A stretch of DNA of 64,000 nt from Ostreococcus lucimarinus CCE9901 (Eukaryota > Chlorophyta > Mamiellophyceae > Mamiellales > Bathycoccaceae), in NCBI RefSeq assembly GCF_000092065.1, contig NC_009359.1, positions 620,001-684,000 of the forward strand. Direction: 5' to 3'. The position numbers and the translations under genes were made by a program. The notes below the pieces were generated by a model. That model saw nothing but the letters and a program-made list of their open reading frames with translations, had not been told where the DNA came from and ran no database searches. Below are positions 17,302 to 26,204 of this stretch, piece by piece. The number at the start of each line of letters is the position of its first letter. Within the stretch, counting starts at the first letter, position 1.

Positions 17302-19050
17302 ATGTCGACGGCGCGCGACGACGGCGGAGCGCGACGCGGCGCGATGGCGCCGACGCGCGGCGCGGTGACGGTGCAGTTCGGCGCGTACGCCAACGCGGTC
17401 GGCGCGCACTACTGGAACGCGCGCGACGACGACGACGCGCGCGACGACGACGACGACGGGACGCGCGCGCTGGATTGGCGCGTCGAGCGCGCCGAGCGCG
17501 CGTCGCGAGGCGCGATGGGGACGACGACGACGACGCGCGCGCCGAGAGTGGTGATGTTCGACGTCTCGGGAGGGATGAAGACGACGACGACGACGACGAG
17601 GACGAGGACGGGGACGACGGAGGACGGCGCGGCGACGGCGACGTGGAGCGGGAGACGCGCGACGTATCGAGCGCCGACGACGAGGAAGAGTGGGTACGTT
17701 TTGGCGCTCGAACGCGAAGCGAGGGCGAGGGCGAACGAGGCGCGGGTGCGAGCGATCGTGGACGGGAGAGATGATGATGATGACGACGAGGAGCGCGCGC
17801 GACGCGGAAAGCTCGGCGGCGTCGGTCGGGCGCTGGAGACGGGCGGGACGGGAGGCGAACGAACGACGTTGGAGGATCCAGAGGAGATCACGAGAGCGTT
17901 AATAGAGGCTGCGAGTAAGTTGGACGTCGAGGCGAAGCACTGGAGCGATTACCTGAAGGTGGAACTGCACGCGCGAAACGCGTTTACGCTCGCGGGAAAG
18001 CGGGCCGACGTCGACGCGTTCGAGGGGTTCGGCGAAGGTCTGGAGTGGATGGACAGCGAAGACCGACGAGAGGACGTTCGAGACGCGGTGCGATATTGGG
18101 CGGAAGATTGTGACACCCTCGGTGGGTTTCGCGTCCTGTGCGATGACTCGAGCGGGTTCGGCGGCGTGTGCGCTCGGGCGTTGGAAGACATTCGAGACGA
18201 CTACGATAACCGCGCCGTGTGTTTTTTTTCCGTTCGTCCACCGGCGAACAAAGAGCGTAAGAGAGTCGACATGCTCAACGCTGCGTTTGCGTCGACGAGA
18301 ATCGCGGATATGTGCGACTTGTACTGCCCGCTCGCCGCGTGCGACGACTACCCGACGATGCCCGGCTTGCGTCGAAACGAGTGGTTTCACGCATCCGCCG
18401 TCGTCGCGCTCGCCGTCGATGGCATCACGACGCCGTGGCGTCTGAGTCAGAATGCGAACGGCGCGGTAAGCATGGATGAGATGGTCCGATTCATGACCAA
18501 TCGAGCGCCCGGATCGCACGCCTCCGCGCGCGCGTCTGTGCCCGCGCCGAATGTTCGCGGCGCCGCCGACGCCGCGGCGCTCGTCGCGTCGGAGCGCTCG
18601 ATGACGCCGTCGGTGCGGCCGAGCGACGCCGAAGATGAGACAGACGACGAACCATTCGCAGAATATTTCATCTCGAGAGGTCTCGCTCGCGGCGACGCCG
18701 CCATCGCGAACGTCGTCCTCGACGCCGCGTCCTCGCTCGCGCTCTATCGCTGTCCTCGCCGTCGATGCGTCGTCGACGCCCACATCCCCATCCCTCTACC
18801 TTTCCCCAAGCTCTTCCGTCCCCCCGCGCCGATCTCATTGGACGCCACGTTCCGTCTCACCACCAGCGCCGCCACCGCTCGCGTCTTAGACGCCACCGCT
18901 CGCGATTACCTTCGCGCCTCCGCCTCCGCCGCCGGCAAAGCCATCTTGCGCGCGTGGTCGCTCGACGACGCGTGCGAGAGCGCCGAGCTCTTGGAATCGT
19001 TGAGATCCAAAGCCAGGGCCTACGCCGGCGACGACGGCGATTTCGCGTGA
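17302..19050 (+). CDS. MSTO1: Misato/DML1-like tubulin-related protein
   Basis: The 582-residue protein begins with the Misato segment-II signature VTVQFGAYANAVGAHYWN, soon after the start. Misato/DML1 proteins combine tubulin-like and myosin-like segments and affect mitochondrial distribution and fusion. Further family-like parts are FEGFGEGLEW, the segment YWAEDCDTLGGFRVLCDDSSGFGGVC (the tubulin-like nucleotide region) and a Pro-rich C-terminal region with FPKLFRPP. The N-terminal third has Asp and Thr runs made by GAC and ACG triplet repeats. ATG 17302 is used; ATG 17344 just before the conserved strand is possible. It converges on plastid L34 214 bp away. Confidence 0.87.
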   Translation: MSTARDDGGARRGAMAPTRGAVTVQFGAYANAVGAHYWNARDDDDARDDDDDGTRALDWRVERAERASRGAMGTTTTTRAPRVVMFDVSGGMKTTTTTTRTRTGTTEDGAATATWSGRRATYRAPTTRKSGYVLALEREARARANEARVRAIVDGRDDDDDDEERARRGKLGGVGRALETGGTGGERTTLEDPEEITRALIEAASKLDVEAKHWSDYLKVELHARNAFTLAGKRADVDAFEGFGEGLEWMDSEDRREDVRDAVRYWAEDCDTLGGFRVLCDDSSGFGGVCARALEDIRDDYDNRAVCFFSVRPPANKERKRVDMLNAAFASTRIADMCDLYCPLAACDDYPTMPGLRRNEWFHASAVVALAVDGITTPWRLSQNANGAVSMDEMVRFMTNRAPGSHASARASVPAPNVRGAADAAALVASERSMTPSVRPSDAEDETDDEPFAEYFISRGLARGDAAIANVVLDAASSLALYRCPRRRCVVDAHIPIPLPFPKLFRPPAPISLDATFRLTTSAATARVLDATARDYLRASASAAGKAILRAWSLDDACESAELLESLRSKARAYAGDDGDFA

Positions 19051-19264
19051 CCCTCACTCTCGGCGCGACGCTCGCTCTTCGCGCTTCGAGTCGAGTCTTC
19101 GCGCGACGCGGCGACCCGAACCGACTCGACCCTCTCGCGCGAGCCTCAAAGACCTAGGGCGAATGGGGGTGTGAATGTGATGAATGAAATCTAATGTGAC
19201 AAAGACTACGCGTCGGCGCGCGACGCGCCTCGCGAAGCGCGAAACCTTGGGCGCCATTTTCGCT

Positions 19265-19630
19265 CTACTTCTTCTCCTTGTTCCACCCCCTGACCGCCCC
19301 CGCGGGCGCTAAAACCTTCCGACCCTTCGCCCGGCGGTTCTTGAGCACCTTGCGCCCCGACGCGCTCGCGATGCGCGTGCGAAACCCGCTCGTGCGCGCG
19401 CGTTTACGTCGCGTCCCGCCGAGCGTGCACCCGATAGATTTCCCCCCAGCGGTCACGACCAACGCCCCGCGCTGCGCGCGCATCGGCGCCGTCGCGCGCG
19501 GCGCGAACGCGACGACCGAGGCGACGGATTTCTTCGCCGCGAGGCGCGCCGCGGACGGGGCCTTGACGCTCGACGTCGACGTCGTTCGCGGAAGCGCGAG
19601 CGCGAGCGCGGACATGGTGAACGCGGGCAT
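19265..19630 (-). CDS. RPL34: Chloroplast ribosomal protein bL34c
   Basis: The last 50 or so residues form a complete bL34: [20 protein letters not shown] then [20 protein letters not shown], a basic protein that binds 23S rRNA in the large subunit. The first 65 residues are Ser/Thr/Ala/Arg-rich with no acidic residues ([15 protein letters not shown]), a chloroplast transit peptide. I use ATG 19630; ATG 19615 is a close alternative, and a longer frame to 19786 adds an unlikely Arg-rich head. It is divergent from the LHC gene, so two plastid-targeted products share a 398-bp intergenic region. Confidence 0.93.
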   Translation of the reverse strand: MPAFTMSALALALPRTTSTSSVKAPSAARLAAKKSVASVVAFAPRATAPMRAQRGALVVTAGGKSIGCTLGGTRRKRARTSGFRTRIASASGRKVLKNRRAKGRKVLAPAGAVRGWNKEKK

Positions 19631-20028
19631 GACGTTCGTTCGTTCTCTGACGACTCGACGAGCGTGCGCGCGCGTGTGACGACGCCGCGCGCCGACGCGC
19701 GCGCCGACGCCCCTCGCGCCGCGAGGGTTTCGCGTCGGCGTCGGCGTGGGGGACGTCATCTGTTCACACATGGGAATTACGTGCATTACAATACGAGGAT
19801 TTAGTGCGACTCAAATAAAACCCGTCCGAGATCGCACGCGCGAACGACCGGGCGTCGAGTGACATACGACGCGCGCGCGGTCGGTCGGTCGGTCGCGATG
19901 GAGGATTCGATTCGCGCGCGACGACGATCGCGACGACGCCGCACACGTCGACGCGCATCGCACGTCACGCACGCACACCCAGCGCACGACACGCACCGTC
20001 TCGTTCGTCGCACGCATTTAACACAGCC
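19631..20028. promoter_or_regulatory. Divergent promoter region of bL34c and LHC genes
   Basis: This 398-bp gap holds no gene I can support. It contains four tandem GGTC units at 19879-19894 (GCGCGGTCGGTC core), an element also found in other divergent promoters of the window. There is CG-rich sequence on both flanks and an AT-richer stretch around 19785-19820. Confidence 0.45.
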
Positions 20029-20970
20029 ATGATCGCACAACGCGCGTCCACGACGCGAACGATCGCGACGCCGACGCGCGCGACCGAAGCGCGACGCGCG
20101 CGCGTCGTCGCGAACGCGGCGGACCGAAAGATGTGGTGCGTACGAACGGAAGCGCGGATGGGGGAATCGGAAGGAAGAATTACGTCGCGGGCGAACGCGC
20201 GAGCGTCGCGCGCGCGCGACGCGTCGCGCGACGCGTCGATGCGCGCGCGATGGCATCGGACGTATCCGAGATACGGGATATCTGATATGGCGCGCCGCGC
20301 GCGATCGGGCGACGACGGTTGGGAGGGCGAATCGGTCGCGCGACGCGCGAGTGACGCGCGGGTGGCGATGCGAATGATGATACTGACGGAATGATTCGAT
20401 GCTTACGCGCGATGTAGGTTGCCCGCACCGTACAAGGCGCCGGCGCACCTCGACGGCACCGTCGCCGGGGACTACGGCTTCGATCCTCTCGGCTTGGGCA
20501 GCGACCCGACGCGCCTCAAGTATTACCAAGAGGCGGAGCTCATGAACGCTCGATGGGCGATGATGGCTGTTGCGGGTATTGTCGGTACCGAAATCGCGGG
20601 CATCGAACCGCGATGGTGGGAAGCCGGCACCGAGGATTACGGATTCCCGCCGCAAGCGCTCCTCGCGGTGCAGCTTCCGGTGATGGGGTACCTCGAGAAC
20701 AAGCGCATTCAAGGTTGGTTGGCCACCGGTTCGAGCGGTGTGAACGAAACCTTCCCGTTCGACCCGATGGGCATGGGCTCTAAGGACGAGAAGATGAAGC
20801 TCAAGGAGATCAAGAACGGCCGCGCCGCCATGATCGCCTTCGTCGGCATCGTCGTGCAAGGCATCGTCTACCGCGAGGGCCCGGTCGCCGCGCTCAAGGA
20901 TCACGTCGCCAACCCGTTCGGTTGCAACATGGCGACGAACATCATGAACATCCCGGTGAACTTGGCGTAA
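20029..20970 (+). CDS. LHCA: Chlorophyll a/b-binding light-harvesting protein (LHCA-like), two exons
   Basis: Exons 20029-20135 and 20418-20970 encode 219 residues. Exon 1 is a transit peptide ending DRKMW; the splice completes the Trp codon and joins LPAPYKAPAHLDGTVAGDYGFDPLGL, the normal LHC mature N-terminus. Helix 1 reads AELMNARWAMM, the middle has VQLPVMGYLENKR, and helix 3 reads KEIKNGRAAMIAFVG, giving the crossed Glu-Arg pairs of the family. The short length and the FDP.G...K.KEIKNGR spacing suggest a photosystem I antenna (Lhca-type), though Lhcp-like cannot be excluded. Asn, not His, stands at the chlorophyll 603 ligand site of helix 1, as in red-shifted Lhca3/Lhca4. It acts in the thylakoid membrane. 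Confidence 0.92.
20136..20417 (+). other. Intron of the LHC gene
   Basis: A 282-bp intron with donor GTGCGT at 20136 and acceptor TAG ending at 20417. TACTGAC at 20381-20387 is a strong branch-point match about 31 nt before the acceptor. Splicing restores the conserved Trp-Leu-Pro junction in frame. Confidence 0.9.
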
Positions 20971-21144
20971 ACTGAGCTACGACGTTTAACGGACGTACGA
21001 TTACGCCCGATGTGTACACCGATCAGTCAACAAACAACCACCCTTAGAAGCGCGTAGCGTCGTTGTGAGCACGAGAGACGTAAAAAGCGAATCCGCGCGA
21101 ATCCGCGCGTCACATCGCCGCGTTCGCCCGGTCTGCGTCGCGCG

Positions 21145-22701
21145 ATGCCGCCGAAGCGCGCGCACGACGCGCCCGCGTCGACGATCGACGTGCGCGTGCG
21201 ATTCCCCGGCGAACGCGACGCGACGCGCCTCGCCATCGACGCGCGCGCGCCGACGGTGCGCGCCGCGATCGAGGCGCTCACGAAGGCGCGTCGGGACGTG
21301 CGCGACGCGCTGTCGACGTCGTACGCCGGGTTTGAGATCGCGCTGAGCGCGCGAGGAACGAACGACGACGGCGCGACGCTGCGGGAAGACGCGCCGTGCG
21401 CGAAAGACGAAGAGTACGTCGCGCGGTTGACGCGAGCGTACGCGCTGCGAGCGACGACGCATCCGACGCGCAAGTACGTCGTGGGACGATTTAAGGGAGA
21501 ACGCACGCCGGTGTTCAGCGTGGGAGAGCGCGCGCCGGTGGAGTGGCAGATGCGACACGCGAAGAGCGATGCGAGTGGGAACGCGTTGGTGCTCACGGGA
21601 GGGAAAAAGGGGAACAAGGGCGCGTACACGGGGACGCGAGACGCGCAGAGCGCTTCGTACTTTGTGCTCATGTCGCACAGGGATGAAGCGACGGCGACGG
21701 TGCGAGAATTCGTGGCGATGCCGTGTGAGGACTGGTATACGTTCACGCATAACGTACAGCGGCGAGTGTTCACGCTGGAAGAGGCGGAGGCGAGGATGGA
21801 GGCGGGGAAACGCGCGGTGGGCGAGGCGTGGGGACGCATGGATCGAACGGTGGACGAACCGGGGTACTCGGACGACGAGAGCGACGGCGATAGAGGTGAG
21901 CAGAGGGACGAATCGAGCGATGAAGAGGACGCTTTTAAGGCAAAGAAAGGGAAGAAAAAGGCGATTCAAGGCGTCGGTCTCGATAGCGACGACGAAGACG
22001 ACACCGGGAAGAAATCGGGCAAGCCGGCGCGCAAAAGTCAGGACGAAGGAGGCGAGGATTGGGAGCACGACGAGGAGTGGGACGACGACGAGGATGACGT
22101 CGCGATTCCAGAGGACGAAGAGGCACCGAAAGACCCGACGAAGACGCACGCAGACAGCGATGCGGAGGACGAGGGATTAGATGAAGAAGGTTTAGCCGTG
22201 AAAAAGTTGCTCGGCAAGCAAGAAAAAATGCAAGCCGGTCAGTTTAGCGATTCCGACTCAGACTCCGAACTCGAGGAAGATTTTAACCCGGACAACGACG
22301 ATATCGCCGCCAAGGTCGTCGGCTCTTTCGTCGAAAGAAGCAAAAAATTGGAGGCTGAGGAAAAAGCCGAAGCGGCTGCGCAACCGATGGCGAAATCCGC
22401 GTCGGCGTCCTCCATCGGCGTCAAGCGGAGCGCGAGCGACGTCGACACCGCCGCGCCACTGGCCAAGACAGCACGCGTCGCGCCACCGACGGCACCGAAA
22501 CAATCTCCGATCCAGGCTGTGATCATCGACGTCGTGCGCAAAAATCCCGACAGCACCACCGTCAAGCTCATCACGAAGACGTGTCGCAAGAAAGGCTTGT
22601 TGAACAGCACCGCCGGTGCCGAGGAGCTCAAGGAAGCGATCAAAAACTTGCTCGTCATGAAGAAACTTCGCGATGGCTCTCAAGTCTTAGTGTTGAAATA
22701 A
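21145..22701 (+). CDS. TFIIF1: TFIIF alpha subunit (RAP74-like)
   Basis: This 518-residue protein resembles the large subunit of general transcription factor TFIIF, which escorts RNA polymerase II to promoters. The N-terminal half contains the dimerisation-type beta region (YVVGRFKGERTPVFSVGERAPVEWQM, then CEDWYTFTHNVQRRVFTLEEAEARMEA). The centre is a long acidic/Ser linker (SDDEDDTGKK, WEHDEEWDDDEDD), and the last 70 residues (IQAVIIDVVRKNPDSTTVKL to LRDGSQVLVLK) form a winged-helix-like domain that in RAP74 binds FCP1/TFIIB. ATG 21145 is the first in frame. The stop is only 11 nt before the first ATG of the next gene on the same strand. Confidence 0.83.
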   Translation: MPPKRAHDAPASTIDVRVRFPGERDATRLAIDARAPTVRAAIEALTKARRDVRDALSTSYAGFEIALSARGTNDDGATLREDAPCAKDEEYVARLTRAYALRATTHPTRKYVVGRFKGERTPVFSVGERAPVEWQMRHAKSDASGNALVLTGGKKGNKGAYTGTRDAQSASYFVLMSHRDEATATVREFVAMPCEDWYTFTHNVQRRVFTLEEAEARMEAGKRAVGEAWGRMDRTVDEPGYSDDESDGDRGEQRDESSDEEDAFKAKKGKKKAIQGVGLDSDDEDDTGKKSGKPARKSQDEGGEDWEHDEEWDDDEDDVAIPEDEEAPKDPTKTHADSDAEDEGLDEEGLAVKKLLGKQEKMQAGQFSDSDSDSELEEDFNPDNDDIAAKVVGSFVERSKKLEAEEKAEAAAQPMAKSASASSIGVKRSASDVDTAAPLAKTARVAPPTAPKQSPIQAVIIDVVRKNPDSTTVKLITKTCRKKGLLNSTAGAEELKEAIKNLLVMKKLRDGSQVLVLK

Positions 22702-22712
22702 CGAACGGTAAT

Positions 22713-23282
22713 ATGCTTCTCCGACTCGTTCCTCGCGTCGGTGCCGCACTCTGCGCCGCGAGCCGTCGCGGCGTCATGAATTCTCCCTGGTCCGACGTCG
22801 TGCGATCGATCTCGGCCTCGTGGACCTCCATAGCGGTCACCATCGCATGTATATACGTCTTGCGCCTCTTCTTAATCCCCAAGCGCGGCGCGGTGACGCG
22901 CGGCGACGACGAAGACGAGGACGAGGACGATGAGACTTTTCCCGAGCCCATGCCAAAGGGCGACTTGACGACGGCTGCGTTGCGCGCGTACGACGGGAGC
23001 GACCCCGCGAAGCCAATACTGCTCGCCGCGAAAGGCATCGTGTTCGACGTCACGCGTGGGAGGGACTTTTACGGAAAAGGTGGACCGTACAACGCGTTCA
23101 CTGGGATCGACTGCTCGCGAGCGCTGGGCAAGGTGAGCCTGGAGAAGGAAAATTTATGCGCCGACGTGGGGGATTTCGCGGCGAGCGAGCGAGATGCGCT
23201 GAATCAGTGGGTGGGGAAATTTGAGGATAAGTATCCAGTCGTCGGAAAGCTGACGGATGGGAAGTACAACGGGAAGTTTTAG
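22713..23282 (+). CDS. MAPR: MAPR-family cytochrome b5-like heme protein (PGRMC/Dap1 type)
   Basis: A membrane-anchored heme-binding protein of the PGRMC/Dap1 family, which supports cytochrome P450 and sterol metabolism at the ER. One membrane segment (SWTSIAVTIACIYVLRLFL) is followed by an acidic linker and then the cytochrome b5-like domain: LTTAALRAYDG, LLAAKGIVFDVTRG, FYGKGGPYNAFTGIDCSRAL and KYPVVGKLTDG. The Tyr residues of DFYGKGGPY match the heme-ligand region of PGRMC1. ATG 22713 gives 189 residues but lies 11 nt after the TFIIF stop. ATG 22776 (MNSPWSDVV) gives 168 residues and leaves room for a 5' UTR, so the start is uncertain. Confidence 0.88.
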   Translation: MLLRLVPRVGAALCAASRRGVMNSPWSDVVRSISASWTSIAVTIACIYVLRLFLIPKRGAVTRGDDEDEDEDDETFPEPMPKGDLTTAALRAYDGSDPAKPILLAAKGIVFDVTRGRDFYGKGGPYNAFTGIDCSRALGKVSLEKENLCADVGDFAASERDALNQWVGKFEDKYPVVGKLTDGKYNGKF

Positions 23283-23350
23283 GAGATTTAACGTGACGAC
23301 TTCGCCTCTGTAGCCGGCGACGACTTTGTAGTTACATCAGCATCTAGTTT

Positions 23351-25093
23351 TTAAAATCTACGCGCGCGACCGCCTTTGAATCCTCTATCGTAAGCCGAGC
23401 TAATGCCTCCCACAGACCCTCGCGCATCACGCGATTGCAGAAACCATCCCGGAAGTTCGTTCTGCGTTTCCTCAAACACGAGCTTTAAATTTTCGTAAAT
23501 GGGTCCATTGCCTATGTCCTCGGCGAAACCGGGGATGTAGAAAGAAGTGGCGATGCCTTTGCGCCCTGCGCGACCGGTTCGACCGATACGGTGAATGTAA
23601 TCGTCGAATTCACTCTTCTTCGTCGGCATGTCGAAATTTATGACGTGGTTGACATCCGGCATGTCCAAGCCTCTGGCCGCGACGTCGGTGGCGACTAGTA
23701 TTTTCGCGGCGCCGGTTGCGAACGCATCCAACGCGCGAAGTCTCGCACCTTGCGTGAGCGACCCGTGCAGCTCTTCGACCGCGAGCGAGGGAGTGACTTC
23801 GACGATTTGTTGCCGCAACCACTCGGCGGTGCCTTTTTGCTTGCAGAAAATCAACGTCAAACCGACATCTTCGCCGTCGTTCTCGCGCTTTGCCTCGACG
23901 GCTTCTAATACGCGCAGTAAATATGGCAACTTTTGTTCCCTCAAATGTGGAGTCTCGATGAGAACCTGCTTAATGTTTGCGACGGTCGATCCGACGCGGC
24001 CGCAGATGACCCGCGCAGCGTGGGGAGGCGCGCGCATGTAATAACTCGCGAGCCGCAAAACTTGCGGCGGAAACGTCGCGGAGAACATTAGAGTCTGACG
24101 CTCGTTCTTGGCCGGAATGCCGTAGTCCCCGAGAAGTTCGTTGAGCTGTGGCTCGAAACCCATGTCGAGCATGCGATCGGCTTCGTCCATCACGAGTGTC
24201 TGGACGCCCGACAAATCCACGTAGCGCGCGTCTTCTCGCACCATGGACAACAATCTTCCCGGCGTGGCGACGATAATCTCCGGCGCAAACGCCAGTTCCT
24301 CCAGCTGTGGTTTAATAGACGATCCCCCGTACGCGCACGCGCACCACAGAGGCGTCCCGAAGATAAACTTTCGAGTCTCCATATGAATTTGCAGCGCCAG
24401 CTCCCTCGTCGGCGCCAAGACGAGGACCTTCGGTCTCGCCGGCACCCCAAACTCTCCATCGACAACCTCTGCCTCCGTCGGCGCCTCCGCGCTCTCTCTG
24501 ACCAATCTCGAGATGAGCGGAAGCATGAAAGCCGCCGTCTTCCCGCTCCCCGTCGGCGCGTTACACAGCACGTCTACTCCTCGCGGTCCCGCGAGCGGCA
24601 TCGCGTATCGCTGCACGACGGTCAGCTTCCGCATCCCCATCCGCCGTAAATTCTCCACCACCATCCCCGGCACCCCTAATGTCGTCTCCAACGCCTCCAC
24701 ATCGCCATCGATCCCGGCGTATCCTTCCTCGACGCCGAGCGCGCGCGCGCCGACGTCTTCGTACGCCGACGCGTCCCCGTCCCGCTCGTCCCGTCGTTCG
24801 AACAGCGTCTCCACCGCGTCCACAGCGCACCGTCCGTGCGAGCGCGCACCACCCACGCCGCTTCGCGCCGCCTCGCACTCCGCGATCCAGTGCGCGCGCT
24901 CGTCCGCCGCGCGCGCCGCGAGTTTCTCCAGTTGCGCGCTCGTCAACGGTTTCGCCTCGCGCGGCCGTCGCTCGACGTACGACGCCCGTCCGCGCCCGCG
25001 TCCGCCGCGTCCGCGTCCGCGACCGCCTCGGCCGCCTCGTCCGCGCCCGCGATCGGCCGCGCGCGCGACGACGCGCGCGCGCGCCGTCGCCAT
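23351..25093 (-). CDS. DDX3-like: DEAD-box RNA helicase, DDX3/Ded1-like
   Basis: The 580-residue protein has an RGG-rich head (DRGRGRGGRGGRGRG) followed by a complete DEAD-box core. Motifs in order are TVVQRYAMP (Q motif), APTGSGKT, PTRELALQ, YGGSS, TPGRLL, MDEADRMLDMGF, SAT, IFCKQKGTAEW, TDVAARGLDMPDVNHVINFD and HRIGRTGRAGR. The ERQTLMFSATFPPQV and YDDYIHR-like DDYIHRIGRTGR context and the RGG head point to the DDX3/Ded1/Vasa group, involved in translation initiation or mRNP remodelling. ATG 25093 is used; the open frame beyond is antisense to the SUMT gene. Its start is 93 bp from the SUMT start. A TGTAA lies 15 nt after the stop on this strand. Confidence 0.9.
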   Translation of the reverse strand: MATARARVVARAADRGRGRGGRGGRGRGRGGRGRGRASYVERRPREAKPLTSAQLEKLAARAADERAHWIAECEAARSGVGGARSHGRCAVDAVETLFERRDERDGDASAYEDVGARALGVEEGYAGIDGDVEALETTLGVPGMVVENLRRMGMRKLTVVQRYAMPLAGPRGVDVLCNAPTGSGKTAAFMLPLISRLVRESAEAPTEAEVVDGEFGVPARPKVLVLAPTRELALQIHMETRKFIFGTPLWCACAYGGSSIKPQLEELAFAPEIIVATPGRLLSMVREDARYVDLSGVQTLVMDEADRMLDMGFEPQLNELLGDYGIPAKNERQTLMFSATFPPQVLRLASYYMRAPPHAARVICGRVGSTVANIKQVLIETPHLREQKLPYLLRVLEAVEAKRENDGEDVGLTLIFCKQKGTAEWLRQQIVEVTPSLAVEELHGSLTQGARLRALDAFATGAAKILVATDVAARGLDMPDVNHVINFDMPTKKSEFDDYIHRIGRTGRAGRKGIATSFYIPGFAEDIGNGPIYENLKLVFEETQNELPGWFLQSRDARGSVGGISSAYDRGFKGGRARRF

Positions 25094-25186
25094 CGACGGC
25101 GTCGCGAAGTGCTGCCGAAACGTGACGACGTCGTCACGTCGCGTCGCGCCGCCGCGCGGGGGCGATCGCGCCGCCTCGCGACGGCG

Positions 25187-26074
25187 ATGGCGATGCCGGC
25201 GCGCTCGAGCGCGTCGGCGTCGGCGCCGCGCGCGGTCGACGTCCGCGCGAGGCGTCGACGAACGCGGGACGGTGGACGGCGGGCGACGGTGAGACCGACG
25301 GCGACGCGCGACGGCGACGCGCGGGCGCGCGCGCGGGACGAAAACGAGGCGTCGACGTCGATGGGAAGCGTGTGCCTCGTCGGGGCGGGGCCGGGAGGCG
25401 TGGACGCGCTGACGATGGGCGCGGCGAGGGCGCTCGCGAACGCGGACGTCGTCGTCTACGACGATTTGGGTGGGTCTTCCGAGGACGTGCTGGCGCTCGC
25501 GACGAAGGCGAACGCGGAGTTCGTGAGCGTAGGGAAGAGGGGTGGGTCGGCGAAGTCTTGGACGCAGAGCGATATATGCGAGTTGTTGGTGGAGCTCGCG
25601 CGAAGCGGTAAGCGCGTGGCGCGACTGAAAGGTGGGTGTCCGAGCGTGTTTGCGCGCGTCAGCGACGAGATCGCGGCGCTGCGAAAGCATGGAGTGCACA
25701 CGACTATGATTCCTGGAATATCGTCGGCGTTGAGCGCGCCGCTGAGCGTGGGGATTCCGTTGACGGATCGAGAGTTGGGACGGCACTTTTCCGTGACGAG
25801 CGCGCACGATCCAAATTCGATCGATTTTGCCGCGTTCGCTGGAATCGACACGTGCGTATTTCTGATGGTTGGGAGGACACTTCCAATAGTCGTCGAATCG
25901 CTCACGCGGGAAGGGAATAAGTCACCGACGACGCCGTGCTGCGTGATTCGAAACGGGATGCAACCGGACGAGCGTTCGTGGTTCGGCTCGTTGCGGGATA
26001 TCGTCGAGAAAACGTCCGGTGAGTCTCTATCTCCGTGCATTTTAGTCGTCGGAAACGTCGTCACGCTGGCTTGA
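25187..26074 (+). CDS. UPM1-like: Uroporphyrinogen III C-methyltransferase-like protein (divergent SUMT)
   Basis: The 295-residue protein has the tetrapyrrole (corrin/porphyrin) methylase fold. SUMT puts two methyl groups on uroporphyrinogen III on the way to siroheme, the cofactor of plastid nitrite and sulfite reductases. Visible are SVCLVGAGPGGVDALTMGA, DVVVYDDL, VSVGKRGG, LVELARSGKRVARLKGG, IPGISSALSAPLSVGIPLTDRELG and CILVVGNVV. The normally invariant GGDPFxFGRG loop reads GGCPSVFARV, so the Asp and the Gly-rich turn are changed. This could be a divergent SUMT or a related methylase. The first 60 residues are Arg/Ala-rich and likely a chloroplast transit peptide. ATG 25187; a second ATG follows two codons later. 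Confidence 0.82.
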   Translation: MAMPARSSASASAPRAVDVRARRRRTRDGGRRATVRPTATRDGDARARARDENEASTSMGSVCLVGAGPGGVDALTMGAARALANADVVVYDDLGGSSEDVLALATKANAEFVSVGKRGGSAKSWTQSDICELLVELARSGKRVARLKGGCPSVFARVSDEIAALRKHGVHTTMIPGISSALSAPLSVGIPLTDRELGRHFSVTSAHDPNSIDFAAFAGIDTCVFLMVGRTLPIVVESLTREGNKSPTTPCCVIRNGMQPDERSWFGSLRDIVEKTSGESLSPCILVVGNVVTLA

Positions 26075-26204
26075 ATTAGTCAAGCAGTCACGCTCGTGAC
26101 CATACGCGAGTATAGTAGGCAGCTTGTTGTCAGTCAATGAAGTACGGAAATAGATAGTTTGCCGACAGAAACAGAAACACTCCCCACTTATCGCCGCACT
26201 CTCG

